A stretch of 64,000 nt of DNA. Source: Parabacteroides johnsonii DSM 18315 (GTDB lineage: Bacteria > Bacteroidota > Bacteroidia > Bacteroidales > Tannerellaceae). The notes under the pieces are model-generated. The model did not search any database, was not told the DNA's origin, and saw nothing but the letters and a program-made list of their open reading frames with translations. Position 1 is the first letter of the stretch. Every line of letters begins with the position of its first letter. The stretch is from NCBI RefSeq assembly GCF_025151045.1, contig NZ_CP102285.1:620001-684000 (forward strand), read 5' to 3'. Position numbers and translations under genes: made by a program. Below are positions 1 through 7,933 of the stretch, piece by piece.

Positions 1-231
1 AAGTCCAATATGGCTTACCGCCGTTTCAGGCATATGGGAAAAGACAAGGTCGTGATGGATTTTACCTTCTTTGCCATAGCCTTCAATATAAAGAAACTAT
101 GTTCAATGATGAGAAAAGTGGACAAAAAGGGAAGAAAAGCGTCTTTTTATGGAAAATTCGTGGTTATTTTTATTTGTTACATGCATAAACTGGAAATATG
201 CCAGGATAAGTTTGAAAAAATGACGGCATAA
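1..231 (+). CDS. Transposase C-terminal fragment (IS1182-like)
   Basis: The frame is open from base 1 and ends at the TAA at 229-231. About 76 residues are visible. The stretch with RRFRHMGKDKVVMDF followed by FFAIAFNIKKLC is the usual C-terminal pattern of IS1182-type DDE transposases: a basic F-R-RG/MGK region, then an ALAYNLKKL-like helix. The catalytic residues would be upstream of the window. The ATG at 10 is internal, not a real start. Family assignment rests on this tail and the terminal sequence at 264-297. Confidence 0.6.
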   Translation, partial: KSNMAYRRFRHMGKDKVVMDFTFFAIAFNIKKLCSMMRKVDKKGRKASFYGKFVVIFICYMHKLEICQDKFEKMTA

Positions 232-297
232 TCAAATTTATTGCTGTATAGACACAAAAAAGAGGCTGCACATAATCAGGAATTATGACACAGCCCC
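1..297 (+). mobile_element. Right end of an IS1182-like insertion sequence (partial)
   Basis: The left edge of the window lies inside the element. It carries the C-terminus of a DDE transposase (1-231) followed by a terminal segment in which GGCTGCACATAATC (264-277) is imperfectly complementary to GAATTATGACACAGCC (280-295). Ends of the form GGCTGTGTCATAATTC are, from memory, typical of Bacteroides IS1182/IS5-like elements. Beta-propeller-like coding sequence begins right after the end, so the element appears to sit inside that gene. The left end and the target duplication are outside the window. Confidence 0.6.
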
Positions 298-304
298 GTA
301 CCAC

Positions 305-736
305 ATGGATGGAAACCGGATTGAACCTGCATGGCTTTTTCGGACAGGTAAAATGAAATGGAGGTATGACGAATTGACGATAGTGGCGGACTTTACACCG
401 AAAGTAAGACCGGACGGACCGCGCATTCAGATATTCGACCTGTTTGAAACAAATGCTTATTGTTTTGTCTTTTATACAATTTCGGAATATAAGGGAGAAA
501 AGATGAAACCGTTTATGGCACTATATGATAAAAAACAGAACTTGTTTTATCCACATGCGAATCTCGTTTCTTCATATGCTTACTTGTCGGTGGAGAAGGG
601 TAGGAGATTGATGAAAACATCTGTCCCTGGCTCTCTATATGCGATAAAAGAAGCCGTTGATCTGGCTGGAAAGGATGGTTTTGAAATGATAAAGGAGGAT
701 GATAATCCGGTGTTGCTGCGCTATGCATGTGAATAA
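305..736 (+). pseudogene. 3' remnant of a probable 6-bladed beta-propeller lipoprotein, cut by the IS
   Basis: 143 codons are open from the ATG at 305, and the frame stays open back into the IS end with no signal peptide. The ending EDDNPVLLRYACE, preceded by a series of beta-strand-like segments (IQIFDLFETNAYCFVFYT), resembles the last blades of Bacteroidales 6-bladed beta-propeller lipoproteins, which usually end in a EEDNPVLxxxxLK-like motif and are about 350-400 residues long. The N-terminal half is missing, so this is probably a stump left by insertion of the element ending near 297. The family call is from pattern memory and moderately sure. Confidence 0.5.
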
Positions 737-758
737 CGAAATCATATCCTCCTTTATC
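688..758. repeat. 13-bp perfect inverted repeat around the stop codon
   Basis: GATAAAGGAGGAT at 688-700 is exactly complementary to ATCCTCCTTTATC at 746-758, with a 45-nt loop that holds the stop codon of the beta-propeller stump. It may fold at the 3' end of the transcript. No T-run follows, so it is not a standard terminator. Confidence 0.4.
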
Positions 759-841
759 GGACTTGGAAAAATGATCCATACTAAAGTTTTTCTGATTTTC
801 AAGTACAGGCAGTTCGTGTACGGGCGATTTGAGAACCGTCT

Positions 842-1399
842 TTACAATAGCAACCCTGCCGCCACCTCTTCCGCTACCGCCTCACTCTTGATGGCGGCTA
901 CCAGGGCGAGGCCGAAGTTCATGACTAATCCGGGACCTTTGCCGGTTATCACATTATCGGAAACTTCAACGGCTTCACCGGTGACGTTTGCGCCGATCAG
1001 TTTCGTTTCAAACCCTGGATAGCAGGTCGCGTTACGGCCTTTTAATAAGCCGAGTCCGCCCAATACCATAGGAGCGGCACAGATGGCTGCTACGATACGG
1101 CCTTCGCGGTATTGCCCGAGCAATGCTTCTTTGACAGCCTCCGAATCGTTCAGGTTCGATGCCCCCGGCATGCCTCCGGGGAGGATGAGGGCATCGTATG
1201 CCGGGGAATTTATCCCCTGGCAGAGATTGTCCAATGTCGTGTCGGCCGTGACCGGAATATTATGTGCACCCATGACAACCGTGTTGGTTGTGATAGAAAC
1301 GGTTGTCACTTCGATTCCTCCACGACGTAGAATATCGACTGTGCCCAGGGCTTCCATTTCTTCGAAACCGTTCGCTAAGAATACAATTGCTTTCTTCAT
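842..1399 (-). CDS. DJ-1/PfpI family protein (YajL/ThiJ-like)
   Basis: 185 residues from the ATG at 1399; an upstream in-frame ATG at 1501 would overlap the TonB gene and adds no family sequence. The protein starts MKKAIVFLANGFEEMEALG as DJ-1/YajL proteins do. It keeps the acidic residue (E16 in the EEMEA motif) and the nucleophile-elbow cysteine C107 in AAICAAP, the site whose oxidation state defines DJ-1 function. LPGGMPGA and GKGPG are further family motifs. The family includes chaperone-like and glyoxalase/deglycase proteins of the cytoplasm; which activity applies here cannot be read from sequence. It sits 7 bp downstream of the TonB-like gene, so it is probably co-transcribed with the TonB-ExbBD genes. 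Confidence 0.9.
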   Translation of the reverse strand: MKKAIVFLANGFEEMEALGTVDILRRGGIEVTTVSITTNTVVMGAHNIPVTADTTLDNLCQGINSPAYDALILPGGMPGASNLNDSEAVKEALLGQYREGRIVAAICAAPMVLGGLGLLKGRNATCYPGFETKLIGANVTGEAVEVSDNVITGKGPGLVMNFGLALVAAIKSEAVAEEVAAGLLL

Positions 1400-1406
1400 G
1401 TTGTTC

Positions 1407-2261
1407 TTATTTAAGTTTATACAGATAGGTGATCGTACCACTCTGGTTGTTCGCTCCGCTAATGCTGTTGAACTTGGCGCGTTTAGCCGCGTCCAGAGCA
1501 CTCTTACGCATAGAACCGTTGTCGATGTTAGTACCCTTACCTATTTCTGCAAATATAACATTTCCTTTTGGATCTACCGTAATGTTGATTACGATTCGTC
1601 CCTCTTCTTGGATCGTGTAGGCAGGGCGGGGAAGCCCTCCTCGGCCGATCGAGCGTCCGTTCAGGTTGAATGAGCCGTAGCCTCCCACGCCTTCATTGGC
1701 TCCGTGGTCGGAATTGCCGAACGGGCTGCCTTGGTTGCCGGTTCCTGATTCGGCATCCCCCTGGCTGTTCCCTTCCTGACTTCCCATGCCGAAAGCTCCT
1801 GCGACCTTGTTGCTGATGGCCTGTTCTTTCTTACGGCGCTCTTCGGCGAGGCGTTTCTTCTCGGCTTCCTCTTTGCGGATACGTTCTTTTTCGGCTTCCT
1901 CTTTCCGTTTCTTTTCCTCTTCTTTCTTGCGTAACTCTTCTTTCTCTTTTTTCTTTTTCGCTTCTTCGATCGCGACGCTTTCCTCCATATCCTGCGTTAT
2001 CAGTTCTTCCTTGGGTGTTTCAACCTTCGGCTGGGGTACGGGGGGAGGGGGAGTAGTCGTTTCCTCGGGAGGTTCCTGGCCGGTATATTTAGGTTCGAAT
2101 GTCCCTGCTGCCGCATTGACATTACCGAAATTCACCAGAATACCGCCATCCTCATCGGGCACGACGGTCCTCAGGACCGTGAAACCCAGAATCAGCAGGA
2201 TAAACAGGTGAAAAGCCACCGAACCTGCTATACCGTATATGTCATCTTTGTTTAACTTCAT
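1407..2261 (-). CDS. TonB-family energy transducer
   Basis: 284 residues. One N-terminal membrane segment (about 12-31) is followed by a proline-rich spacer (about 65-85), a long Lys/Glu-rich helical stretch (about 90-155, probable coiled coil), a Gly/Asn/Ser-rich linker, and a TonB C-terminal domain from about 205 (motif EEGRIVINITVDPKGNV, then SALDAAKRAKF). Such proteins pass proton-motive energy from ExbB/ExbD in the inner membrane to outer-membrane receptors of the SusC/TonB-dependent type. The exbD and exbB genes lie just upstream on the same strand. The highly charged spacer recalls TolA, so a TolA-like role with the Tol-type motor is an alternative. Confidence 0.88.
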   Translation of the reverse strand: MKLNKDDIYGIAGSVAFHLFILLILGFTVLRTVVPDEDGGILVNFGNVNAAAGTFEPKYTGQEPPEETTTPPPPVPQPKVETPKEELITQDMEESVAIEEAKKKKEKEELRKKEEEKKRKEEAEKERIRKEEAEKKRLAEERRKKEQAISNKVAGAFGMGSQEGNSQGDAESGTGNQGSPFGNSDHGANEGVGGYGSFNLNGRSIGRGGLPRPAYTIQEEGRIVINITVDPKGNVIFAEIGKGTNIDNGSMRKSALDAAKRAKFNSISGANNQSGTITYLYKLK

Positions 2262-2363
2262 AATTTTAAAGAGTTGAAAGGTGAAAGTTGAAAGTTTTTA
2301 AGAGTTAAAGTTGAAAGTTAGAATAGCGACGCGAAGCCACTTTCAACTCTCCACTTTCAACTT
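2262..2363. repeat. Intergenic palindromic word repeat, GTTGAAAGT type
   Basis: The spacer between the ExbD and TonB genes has several copies of GTTGAAAG/GTGAAAGTTG on its left side and complementary ACTTTCAACT/CTTTCAACTTTC copies on its right (about 2341-2370), so the transcript could form a long imperfect hairpin. The same word family recurs in the rRNA spacer at 49257-49333. Confidence 0.75.
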
Positions 2364-2774
2364 TCAACTATTTGGCCTTGTGGCAAGCACCATCTTAAAC
2401 TTATTCTGGTTTGCGATGTTCAGGATACGCACGATTTCCTTATAAGGGACCGTTTCGTCAGCATACAATGCAACAAACATCTCCGGCTCTTTTGCATAAC
2501 TGTCTTGCAGGAACGGCGTGATTTCTTCGAATGACACTTGCTTTTCCCGCTGGTTACCGAAAGCGACATAGTAATTCAAATTCGCATCTATCGTGACACG
2601 TGTAAGCGGTTTGGCGGCTGTCTGCTTTTGCGCCTGCGGGAGCGTCACCTTGATAGCGTTCGGAATCACGACGGTGGAGGTAACCATAAAGAAAATCAAC
2701 AGCAGGAATATGACGTCCGTCATGGAAGCCATGCTGAAGCTTTCGTTTACTTTTGTTCTTCGTTTTAAAGCCAT
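2364..2774 (-). CDS. exbD: ExbD/TolR-type biopolymer transport protein
   Basis: 136 residues, usual ExbD length. A short basic N-terminus is followed by the single membrane segment (about 19-38). The conserved aspartate D20 in SMTDVIFLLLIFFM is the proton-path residue equivalent to the Asp of E. coli ExbD/TolR. The rest is a periplasmic ExbD domain (VTIDANLNYYV, VALYADETVPY). It works with ExbB to use the proton gradient to drive TonB. It lies between exbB and the TonB-like gene; the three are in transcription order exbB, exbD, tonB, separated by palindromic spacers. Confidence 0.93.
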   Translation of the reverse strand: MALKRRTKVNESFSMASMTDVIFLLLIFFMVTSTVVIPNAIKVTLPQAQKQTAAKPLTRVTIDANLNYYVAFGNQREKQVSFEEITPFLQDSYAKEPEMFVALYADETVPYKEIVRILNIANQNKFKMVLATRPNS

Positions 2775-2784
2775 AACTTTTTTG

Positions 2785-2856
2785 AGTTATGATTTATGAT
2801 TTATGATTTATGATTTATCATCGACGCATAAATCATAAATCATAAATCATAAATCT
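2785..2856. repeat. Intergenic palindromic word repeat, ATGATTTATG type
   Basis: Four tandem copies of a TTATGATT word are followed, after a short loop near 2820-2828, by complementary ATAAATCATAA copies up to about 2852. This predicts a strong AT-rich hairpin between exbB and exbD. Nearly the same structure is found at 40664-40728, and a reduced one at 10351-10406. Confidence 0.85.
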
Positions 2857-3567
2857 TTAGTTTGCAGGTTCATTCAATAAGTCCATAAATTCCATTGTGC
2901 GGGCTTCCATCTTGTTTACCACGTTGTCTACCTGCGAAACCAGATAGTTGTAGGCAAACAGGGTGATGATACCGACTACGAGACCGCCTACCGTTGTTAC
3001 CAGCGCTTCATAGATACCTCCGGACAACAGGGATACGTCTACATTTGTTCCGGCATTTGCCATATCGAAGAAAGCGCGTACCATACCGGTCACCGTACCT
3101 AAGAACCCTAACATAGGGGCGCCGGCGGCTGTGGTGGCGATTAGCGGAAATCCTTTTTCGAGCTTGGCGATCTCCAGGTTACCCACGTTCTCGATAGCGA
3201 CCAGTACGTCGTTCATCGGGCGTCCCAGGCGGGTGATGCCTTTCTCGATCATGCGGGCGGAAGGGGTATTGGTGCTCCGGCATAGGTTCAGGGCCGAATC
3301 GACCTTTCCTTCATGGATATAGTCCTTGATGCGGTTCATAAATGTTTCATCCTCCCGCCCGGCGCGACGGATGACCATCAGGCGCTGGATAAATATATAA
3401 CATGCCATCAACGAGAGTAACAATAGGACAACCATAATCCAACCGCCTTTAAAAGCGAGGTCGATTACATTGATTTCAGCTTCCGTGGGTGCTGTTACCG
3501 CCGTGAGGTCCGGCATCTGTTCTGCTGTTTGTGCCCCTACTGCTTGTAGGGAAAGTAAAATGCTCAT
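2857..3567 (-). CDS. exbB: ExbB/TolQ/MotA family proton channel protein
   Basis: 236 residues. A cleavable-looking N-terminus (to about 13, ending VGA) and a short periplasmic stretch precede TM1 (about 42-63). After a cytoplasmic domain come TM2 (about 139-166, with the family motif LIATTAAGAPMLGFLGTVTG) and TM3 (about 185-209). This is the ExbB layout with the N-terminal extension common in Bacteroidetes. It forms the pentameric channel around the ExbD dimer. First gene of the exbB-exbD-tonB cluster. Confidence 0.93.
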   Translation of the reverse strand: MSILLSLQAVGAQTAEQMPDLTAVTAPTEAEINVIDLAFKGGWIMVVLLLLSLMACYIFIQRLMVIRRAGREDETFMNRIKDYIHEGKVDSALNLCRSTNTPSARMIEKGITRLGRPMNDVLVAIENVGNLEIAKLEKGFPLIATTAAGAPMLGFLGTVTGMVRAFFDMANAGTNVDVSLLSGGIYEALVTTVGGLVVGIITLFAYNYLVSQVDNVVNKMEARTMEFMDLLNEPAN

Positions 3568-3674
3568 ATTGTTTTGAAAAAATTAAAGAATGAATAATTA
3601 AAGACTTAAAGAGTTGAAAATTAAGGAATGAAAGAATGAATAGTCGATTTTTAATTCTTTAATTCCTTAATTAA
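3568..3674. repeat. Palindromic spacer whose right arm encodes the PdxJ C-terminus
   Basis: AATTAAGGAATGAAAGAAT (from about 3618) is largely complementary to ATTCTTTAATTCCTTAATT (about 3655-3673). The right arm runs into pdxJ and encodes its last residues, IKELKN plus stop. Upstream copies of AATTAAAGAATGAATAATT belong to the same word family. Confidence 0.7.
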
Positions 3675-4382
3675 CAATGCCTCCTTGTACAAACGGATCG
3701 TCTCTTTCAGCCCGTAATAGAGAGCATCGCTGATCAGGGCATGGCCGATGGAAACTTCATCCAGTCCCGGGATATTTTGATGGAAATAAGCCAGATTTTC
3801 TAAGCTCAGGTCATGACCGGCATTTACACCTAATCCCAAGTTCTTGGCAAGTTGGGCGGCAGCGATAAAGGGAGCGATTGCTTCTTCACGATTCTGAGGG
3901 TAGAGGGTCGCATAAGGTTCCGTGTATAACTCGATACGGTCGGTTCCTGTCTTGGCGGCCCATTCAATATTCTCAAGATCTGTTCCGATGAATATGGAGG
4001 TACGGATACCGTGTGAGGTAAAAGTTTCGACTAACTCGCTCAACTGGTCGAAGTGGGTTCTTACATCCCAACCTGCATTCGATGTGATGGCATCGGGAGC
4101 ATCCGGCACCAATGTCACCTGCGTCGGTTTTACTTTCAGAACCAGGTCTATAAACTTCTCGCAAGGATAACCTTCTATGTTAAACTCTGTTTTTATTTCC
4201 GGTTTCAAGGCATACACATCGCTGTACCGGATATGACGTTCGTCCGGTCTGGGATGAACGGTAATCCCTTGTGCACCGAAAGCTTCACAATCTAATGCTA
4301 CTTTTAATACGTTTGGTACATTGCCACCGCGTGCGTTACGAATGGTTGCCACCTTGTTAATGTTTACACTTAAATTTGTCAT
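3651..4382 (-). CDS. pdxJ: Pyridoxine 5'-phosphate synthase PdxJ
   Basis: 243 residues, full length for PdxJ. It condenses 1-deoxyxylulose 5-phosphate with 3-amino-2-oxopropyl phosphate to form pyridoxine 5'-phosphate in the DXP-dependent vitamin B6 pathway. Family motifs are clear: [15 protein letters not shown] at the start, [24 protein letters not shown], and [17 protein letters not shown] at the C-terminal phosphate-binding end. The protein is a cytosolic TIM barrel. The last residues come from a palindromic repeat arm. A minus-strand -7 element lies at 4422-4429, overlapping the divergent promoter of the CBS-domain gene. Confidence 0.96.
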   Translation of the reverse strand: MTNLSVNINKVATIRNARGGNVPNVLKVALDCEAFGAQGITVHPRPDERHIRYSDVYALKPEIKTEFNIEGYPCEKFIDLVLKVKPTQVTLVPDAPDAITSNAGWDVRTHFDQLSELVETFTSHGIRTSIFIGTDLENIEWAAKTGTDRIELYTEPYATLYPQNREEAIAPFIAAAQLAKNLGLGVNAGHDLSLENLAYFHQNIPGLDEVSIGHALISDALYYGLKETIRLYKEALLIKELKN

Positions 4383-4411
4383 CGTATATCGTTATATCTT
4401 TTTTCTTTCAT

Positions 4412-4429
4412 TACATTTGCACAAAAGTA
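4412..4429. promoter_or_regulatory. Back-to-back -7 elements of divergent promoters (pdxJ / CBS gene)
   Basis: TACATTTG at 4412-4419 fits the Bacteroidetes -7 consensus TAnnTTTG on the plus strand for the gene at 4468. CAAAAGTA at 4422-4429 is the same element (TACTTTTG) on the minus strand for pdxJ at 4382. The two are only 2 bp apart, so the polymerases would compete. No clear -33 TTTG was found for either. Confidence 0.6.
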
Positions 4430-4467
4430 TCGGCAAATTTAGCAGTATTTAGGGAATATACAGAAGA

Positions 4468-5127
4468 ATGTTGGTGAAAGATTTCATAACGAAGGAATTT
4501 CCGGTGTTAAAAAGTTTTGACACCGGGGAATATGCATTAGCTTTGATGGATGATTTTAAGTTAAAGCATCTGCCATTGTTGAACGAAAACGTATATCGGT
4601 GTCTGGTTTCTGAAAAAGACCTGTTGGCGATGCCTGATCCGACTGCTACTATCGGAGATCCGGTATTGTTTTCACCGAGTGTCCGAGAAGATACCCATAT
4701 CCATGAGGCGTTGGCACTGGCCGCCCGCTATCAGTTGAGCCTCCTTCCGGTTGTGAGTGCGGAGGGGGAGTATAGCGGGGCCATTACGCGTGATAAACTG
4801 ATCGATATCCTGTCCGAACTTTGCAATGCCGATACGGCCGGAAGTGTTTTTGTGCTGGAAGTGATGCCGCAGGATTATTCGATGACGGACATCGCCCGCT
4901 TGATAGAGGCGAATAATGCGCATGTCCTGAGCCTGCTTTCCTATACGGATAAGACGACCGGGAGGTTGCATTTGATTATCAAGATCGATCTGGAAGATGT
5001 ATCTCCTGTGATCCGTAGTTTTGAACGTTTTAATTATACAGTCCTCTACTATTTTATGGAAAAGGGGATGGTGGACGACTTATTGCAACAACGGATGGAA
5101 GAATTGGTCTATTATATGAATATATAA
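4468..5127 (+). CDS. CBS-domain protein (regulatory, with C-terminal ACT-like region)
   Basis: 219 residues. An N-terminal pair of CBS motifs covers about 1-130 (MLVKDFITKEFPVLKSFDT, then LPVVSAEGEYSGAITRDKLI). The remainder (FVLEVMPQDYSMTDIARLIEANNAHVLSL and the following strands) looks like an ACT-type alpha/beta ligand-binding fold. CBS pairs bind adenosine nucleotides, so this is probably a small energy-sensing regulator. The NAD kinase gene begins 39 bp downstream in the same direction, so a link to NAD(P) metabolism is possible but unproven. Confidence 0.85.
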   Translation: MLVKDFITKEFPVLKSFDTGEYALALMDDFKLKHLPLLNENVYRCLVSEKDLLAMPDPTATIGDPVLFSPSVREDTHIHEALALAARYQLSLLPVVSAEGEYSGAITRDKLIDILSELCNADTAGSVFVLEVMPQDYSMTDIARLIEANNAHVLSLLSYTDKTTGRLHLIIKIDLEDVSPVIRSFERFNYTVLYYFMEKGMVDDLLQQRMEELVYYMNI

Positions 5128-5128
5128 G

Positions 5129-5149
5129 CAATTGATAATTGACAATTAG
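5129..5149. repeat. CAATTGATAATTGACAATT word between CBS gene and nadK
   Basis: A single copy of the AATTGATAATTGACAATT word that elsewhere in the window (12822-12898, 42070-42107) occurs as an inverted pair. Confidence 0.6.
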
Positions 5150-5166
5150 GAAAATATGAATCGGGT

Positions 5167-6045
5167 ATGAAGAAAGTTGGGGTTTTCGGGAGCGAATATC
5201 AGGCGGATAAGCAACTTGTGATTAGGCGGTTATTTGAAAAACTGGCTTCTTTGGAGGCAGAGGTTTTTGTGGACCGTGACTTTTATCTCTTCCTTACGGA
5301 TGCTTTGAATTATGAACCTGCGGTATCGGGCATCTTGACAAGCGACGAGTTTGATTTGGATGTGGCGTTGAGTCTGGGGGGGGACGGGACATTCCTGCGT
5401 ACTGCCGCCAGGGTGAATAAGCAGGACATTCCTATTTTGGGCATCAATACCGGCCGCCTCGGTTTTCTGGCAGATGTGGCAAGCAAGGATATAGAAGATA
5501 CGCTGGATGAATTATTTAAGAATTACTATAAGACGGAGGAACGTACTTTATTGCGCCTTCATACGGAAGACCGGGTGTTTCACGGTTATAATTATGCCTT
5601 GAATGAGATTGCGATCCTGAAACGGGACACCTCTTCCATGATTACGATCCATACGGCGCTCGACGGGGAATATCTGACTTCTTATCAGGCTGATGGTTTG
5701 GTCATCTCTACGCCGACAGGTTCGACGGCCTATTCGATGAGTGTGAACGGTCCGATTATCATTCCGCAAAGCAAGAATTTAGTCTTGAGCCCGGTCGCAC
5801 CGCATTCGTTGAATGTCCGTCCGCTGGTAATTCCGGATTCCTTTACGATTACTCTGGGGGTGGAAAGCCGGAATAAATATTTCCTGATCGCTCTTGATGG
5901 GCGTTCCGAGATCTTCCCGACCGGTATACAATTGCGGGTGAGCAAAGCCGATTATACGACCAAAGTGATCAAACGATATAACCATACTTTTTATCAGACC
6001 CTCCGTGAAAAGCTCATGTGGGGAGCCGATACAAGGATGAAATAG
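5167..6045 (+). CDS. nadK: NAD kinase
   Basis: 292 residues, standard length. It phosphorylates NAD to NADP using ATP or polyphosphate. The signature GGDGT is at 71-75 (SLGGDGTFLRTA). Other family marks are GINTGRLGFLAD, NEIAILKRDTSSM, and the glycine-rich DGLVISTPTGSTAYSMSVNGP loop (written here across two motifs, DGLVISTPTGSTAYS and SVNGP). It is cytosolic and essential in most bacteria. It follows the CBS-domain gene closely and is probably in its operon. The short spacer contains a CAATTGATAATTGACAATT word of the palindromic repeat family. Confidence 0.97.
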   Translation: MKKVGVFGSEYQADKQLVIRRLFEKLASLEAEVFVDRDFYLFLTDALNYEPAVSGILTSDEFDLDVALSLGGDGTFLRTAARVNKQDIPILGINTGRLGFLADVASKDIEDTLDELFKNYYKTEERTLLRLHTEDRVFHGYNYALNEIAILKRDTSSMITIHTALDGEYLTSYQADGLVISTPTGSTAYSMSVNGPIIIPQSKNLVLSPVAPHSLNVRPLVIPDSFTITLGVESRNKYFLIALDGRSEIFPTGIQLRVSKADYTTKVIKRYNHTFYQTLREKLMWGADTRMK

Positions 6046-6062
6046 GTAGTTCTCTTTGTGTG

Positions 6063-7652
6063 TTATCGTGTGCCTGAAACCCCGTTTGTTGTTAGCGGAA
6101 GTGTGAACCAGAACGTAGAGCCTTTTCCCAAAGTGGAATAGACGCCGATTTTCCCACCTAATTTTTCAATGATGCTTTTGCTGATGGATAGTCCGAGACC
6201 CGTCCCTTGTTTGTGGGTATTCAGTTTGACAAACCGGTCGAATATGTTGTTGCATGCTTCTTCGCTGATTCCGATGCCTGTATCTGTCACGGATACATAT
6301 ATCTTATCTTTTTCCAATAGGTAATCCAATTTGATTTCGCCATCCGATGTGAATTTGATAGCATTGGTCAGGAAATTGGAGATTACCTGTGTGAGCCGTT
6401 TCGGATCGGAATTGAGTTCGACGGATGGTAAGTCCCGATTGAAAGAGAAACATACATGATCTGGTATTTTCAAGGCGTGGACAGCATAGATTTCCTCGCA
6501 AATTTCTTTGAAGTCGAACTTTTTTAGATGGATGTCGAATGTGCCGGCTTCTATTTTTGAGAAATCGAGAATGTCGTTGATCAGCTGCAAGAGCAGGTCA
6601 CTGTTCTTGTTGATGATATCCACATAGAAATGCCGTTCGTCCATATCTTCCTCTTGCATATCTGCGAGAATGCTGGAAAAACCGACGATTGCGTTGAGGG
6701 GCGTCCGTATTTCGTGGCTCATATTTGCCAGAAACATCGATTTGAGTTTATTGGATTCCTGGGCTTTTGCGAGTTCGATGTTTTTTTGATGTCGTTCTTT
6801 CTCTGCTGCACGTAGTTTCTCCCGTATATTTATTTCATTTGTGATATCGGTCAAATAATAGAGTATTTTCAGAGGTTTTCCGTTTTCATCATATTTATAT
6901 GGTTGTACAAATGCTTTGACCCAGATGTATTCATCCCTGAACAGGCGCCTGTATTGGGCAGTATATCCTTTTATTTCCCCCTTGATCAACTTTTCGAAAG
7001 CTTCCGTCAATACCCGTTGGTGATCGTCCGGATGTACAAGCTGGTAGAAGTCTTTTCGAGAGGTCAGGTTGCATTCTTTTAATTTAGAAGGTTTGGCAGG
7101 ATCGCGTAGTTCGAGGTCTATATGCATCTTATCCTCTTTGATATCGTACTCCCACATAAGAGAATCTCCGTCTCCGATAACTGTTTTCAATTTGTTAAAC
7201 AATTCGTTGGTTTCTTCGATCTTCTTATATTTCTCTGTTTCATCGCTGAACATGATGATGTACCCGTATATGTTTTCATCCTCGTCTTTCAAAGGAAGAC
7301 ACTTGATAGATAGATATAAGATCGTATTTTCTTGTTGGGGATTTATGTGGTAATATTGGTTTGTCTTTATTTTGTCAAAAGCATATTGGCAATCGAACGC
7401 GACTTCCTCACCCTTTTTCAAGCGGTGAATCTGGTCTGCCGGAAAATTGGGATTTTCGAATAGGTTTATGCCGATAATATCCGTGCGTTTTATGGCGAAT
7501 AGCTGTTCGTCTGTTTCATTCAGATCGATCAAATTGCCTTCTCCGTCGTATAGTTCGATACCTATTGGAAGTTTCTGGTAGATGTTTTCCAAGTTCAGTT
7601 CTTTTTTCAAAGGGTTGTGTGTAGAAAAATGAGGCATATCCATTTTTTGCAT
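6063..7652 (-). CDS. Soluble PAS-domain sensor histidine kinase
   Basis: 529 residues with no signal peptide or membrane segment, so a cytosolic kinase. Two PAS-like domains are seen: about 25-140 (ELYDGEGNLIDLNETDEQLF) and about 160-280 (PAS_3-like, HPDDHQRVLTEAF, RLFRDEYIWVKAFV). A short linker helix leads to the dimerisation/phosphoacceptor box with H313 in MSHEIRTPLNAIVGF. The ATPase domain shows the N box (ISNFLTNAIKFT), VTDTGIGIS and GTGLGLSISKSIIEKLGG. There is no receiver domain and no response-regulator gene next to it, so its partner is elsewhere. A minus-strand -7 element (TACCTTTG) lies at 7682-7689. Confidence 0.92.
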   Translation of the reverse strand: MQKMDMPHFSTHNPLKKELNLENIYQKLPIGIELYDGEGNLIDLNETDEQLFAIKRTDIIGINLFENPNFPADQIHRLKKGEEVAFDCQYAFDKIKTNQYYHINPQQENTILYLSIKCLPLKDEDENIYGYIIMFSDETEKYKKIEETNELFNKLKTVIGDGDSLMWEYDIKEDKMHIDLELRDPAKPSKLKECNLTSRKDFYQLVHPDDHQRVLTEAFEKLIKGEIKGYTAQYRRLFRDEYIWVKAFVQPYKYDENGKPLKILYYLTDITNEINIREKLRAAEKERHQKNIELAKAQESNKLKSMFLANMSHEIRTPLNAIVGFSSILADMQEEDMDERHFYVDIINKNSDLLLQLINDILDFSKIEAGTFDIHLKKFDFKEICEEIYAVHALKIPDHVCFSFNRDLPSVELNSDPKRLTQVISNFLTNAIKFTSDGEIKLDYLLEKDKIYVSVTDTGIGISEEACNNIFDRFVKLNTHKQGTGLGLSISKSIIEKLGGKIGVYSTLGKGSTFWFTLPLTTNGVSGTR

Positions 7653-7681
7653 ATCTCGTTTATTGGTTTGTTGTTTTATGA

Positions 7682-7689
7682 CAAAGGTA
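7682..7689 (-). promoter_or_regulatory. Promoter -7 element of the histidine kinase gene
   Basis: CAAAGGTA on the plus strand reads TACCTTTG on the minus strand, about 30 nt before the start at 7652, in good position for the PAS histidine kinase. No convincing -33 element was found. Confidence 0.5.
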
Positions 7690-7933
7690 ATGATAATCCT
7701 ATGATTTTGTAAAAAAATAATTGTGAAATTAGGGAATATAAATGGATTGTTATTTTTGATACCCGGCTAAAGTTATACGGAATTGCTGCTTTTGTATACA
7801 AAACTGGAACAGGTCGTTGCCTAAGGGGGAAAATGTGTATCTAAAATTATGTTTTGTAGCATGATTTTGTTAAACATGGTTAAGTGAATGAATTTTCCAA
7901 GTAAAAAAGTATGCTACATAACATAAAAGTCTA

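Noticed and set aside
842-1501. Longer start (1501) for the DJ-1 protein
   Set aside because: The extra 34 residues overlap the TonB gene antisense-free frame and precede the typical MKKAIVFLANG start.
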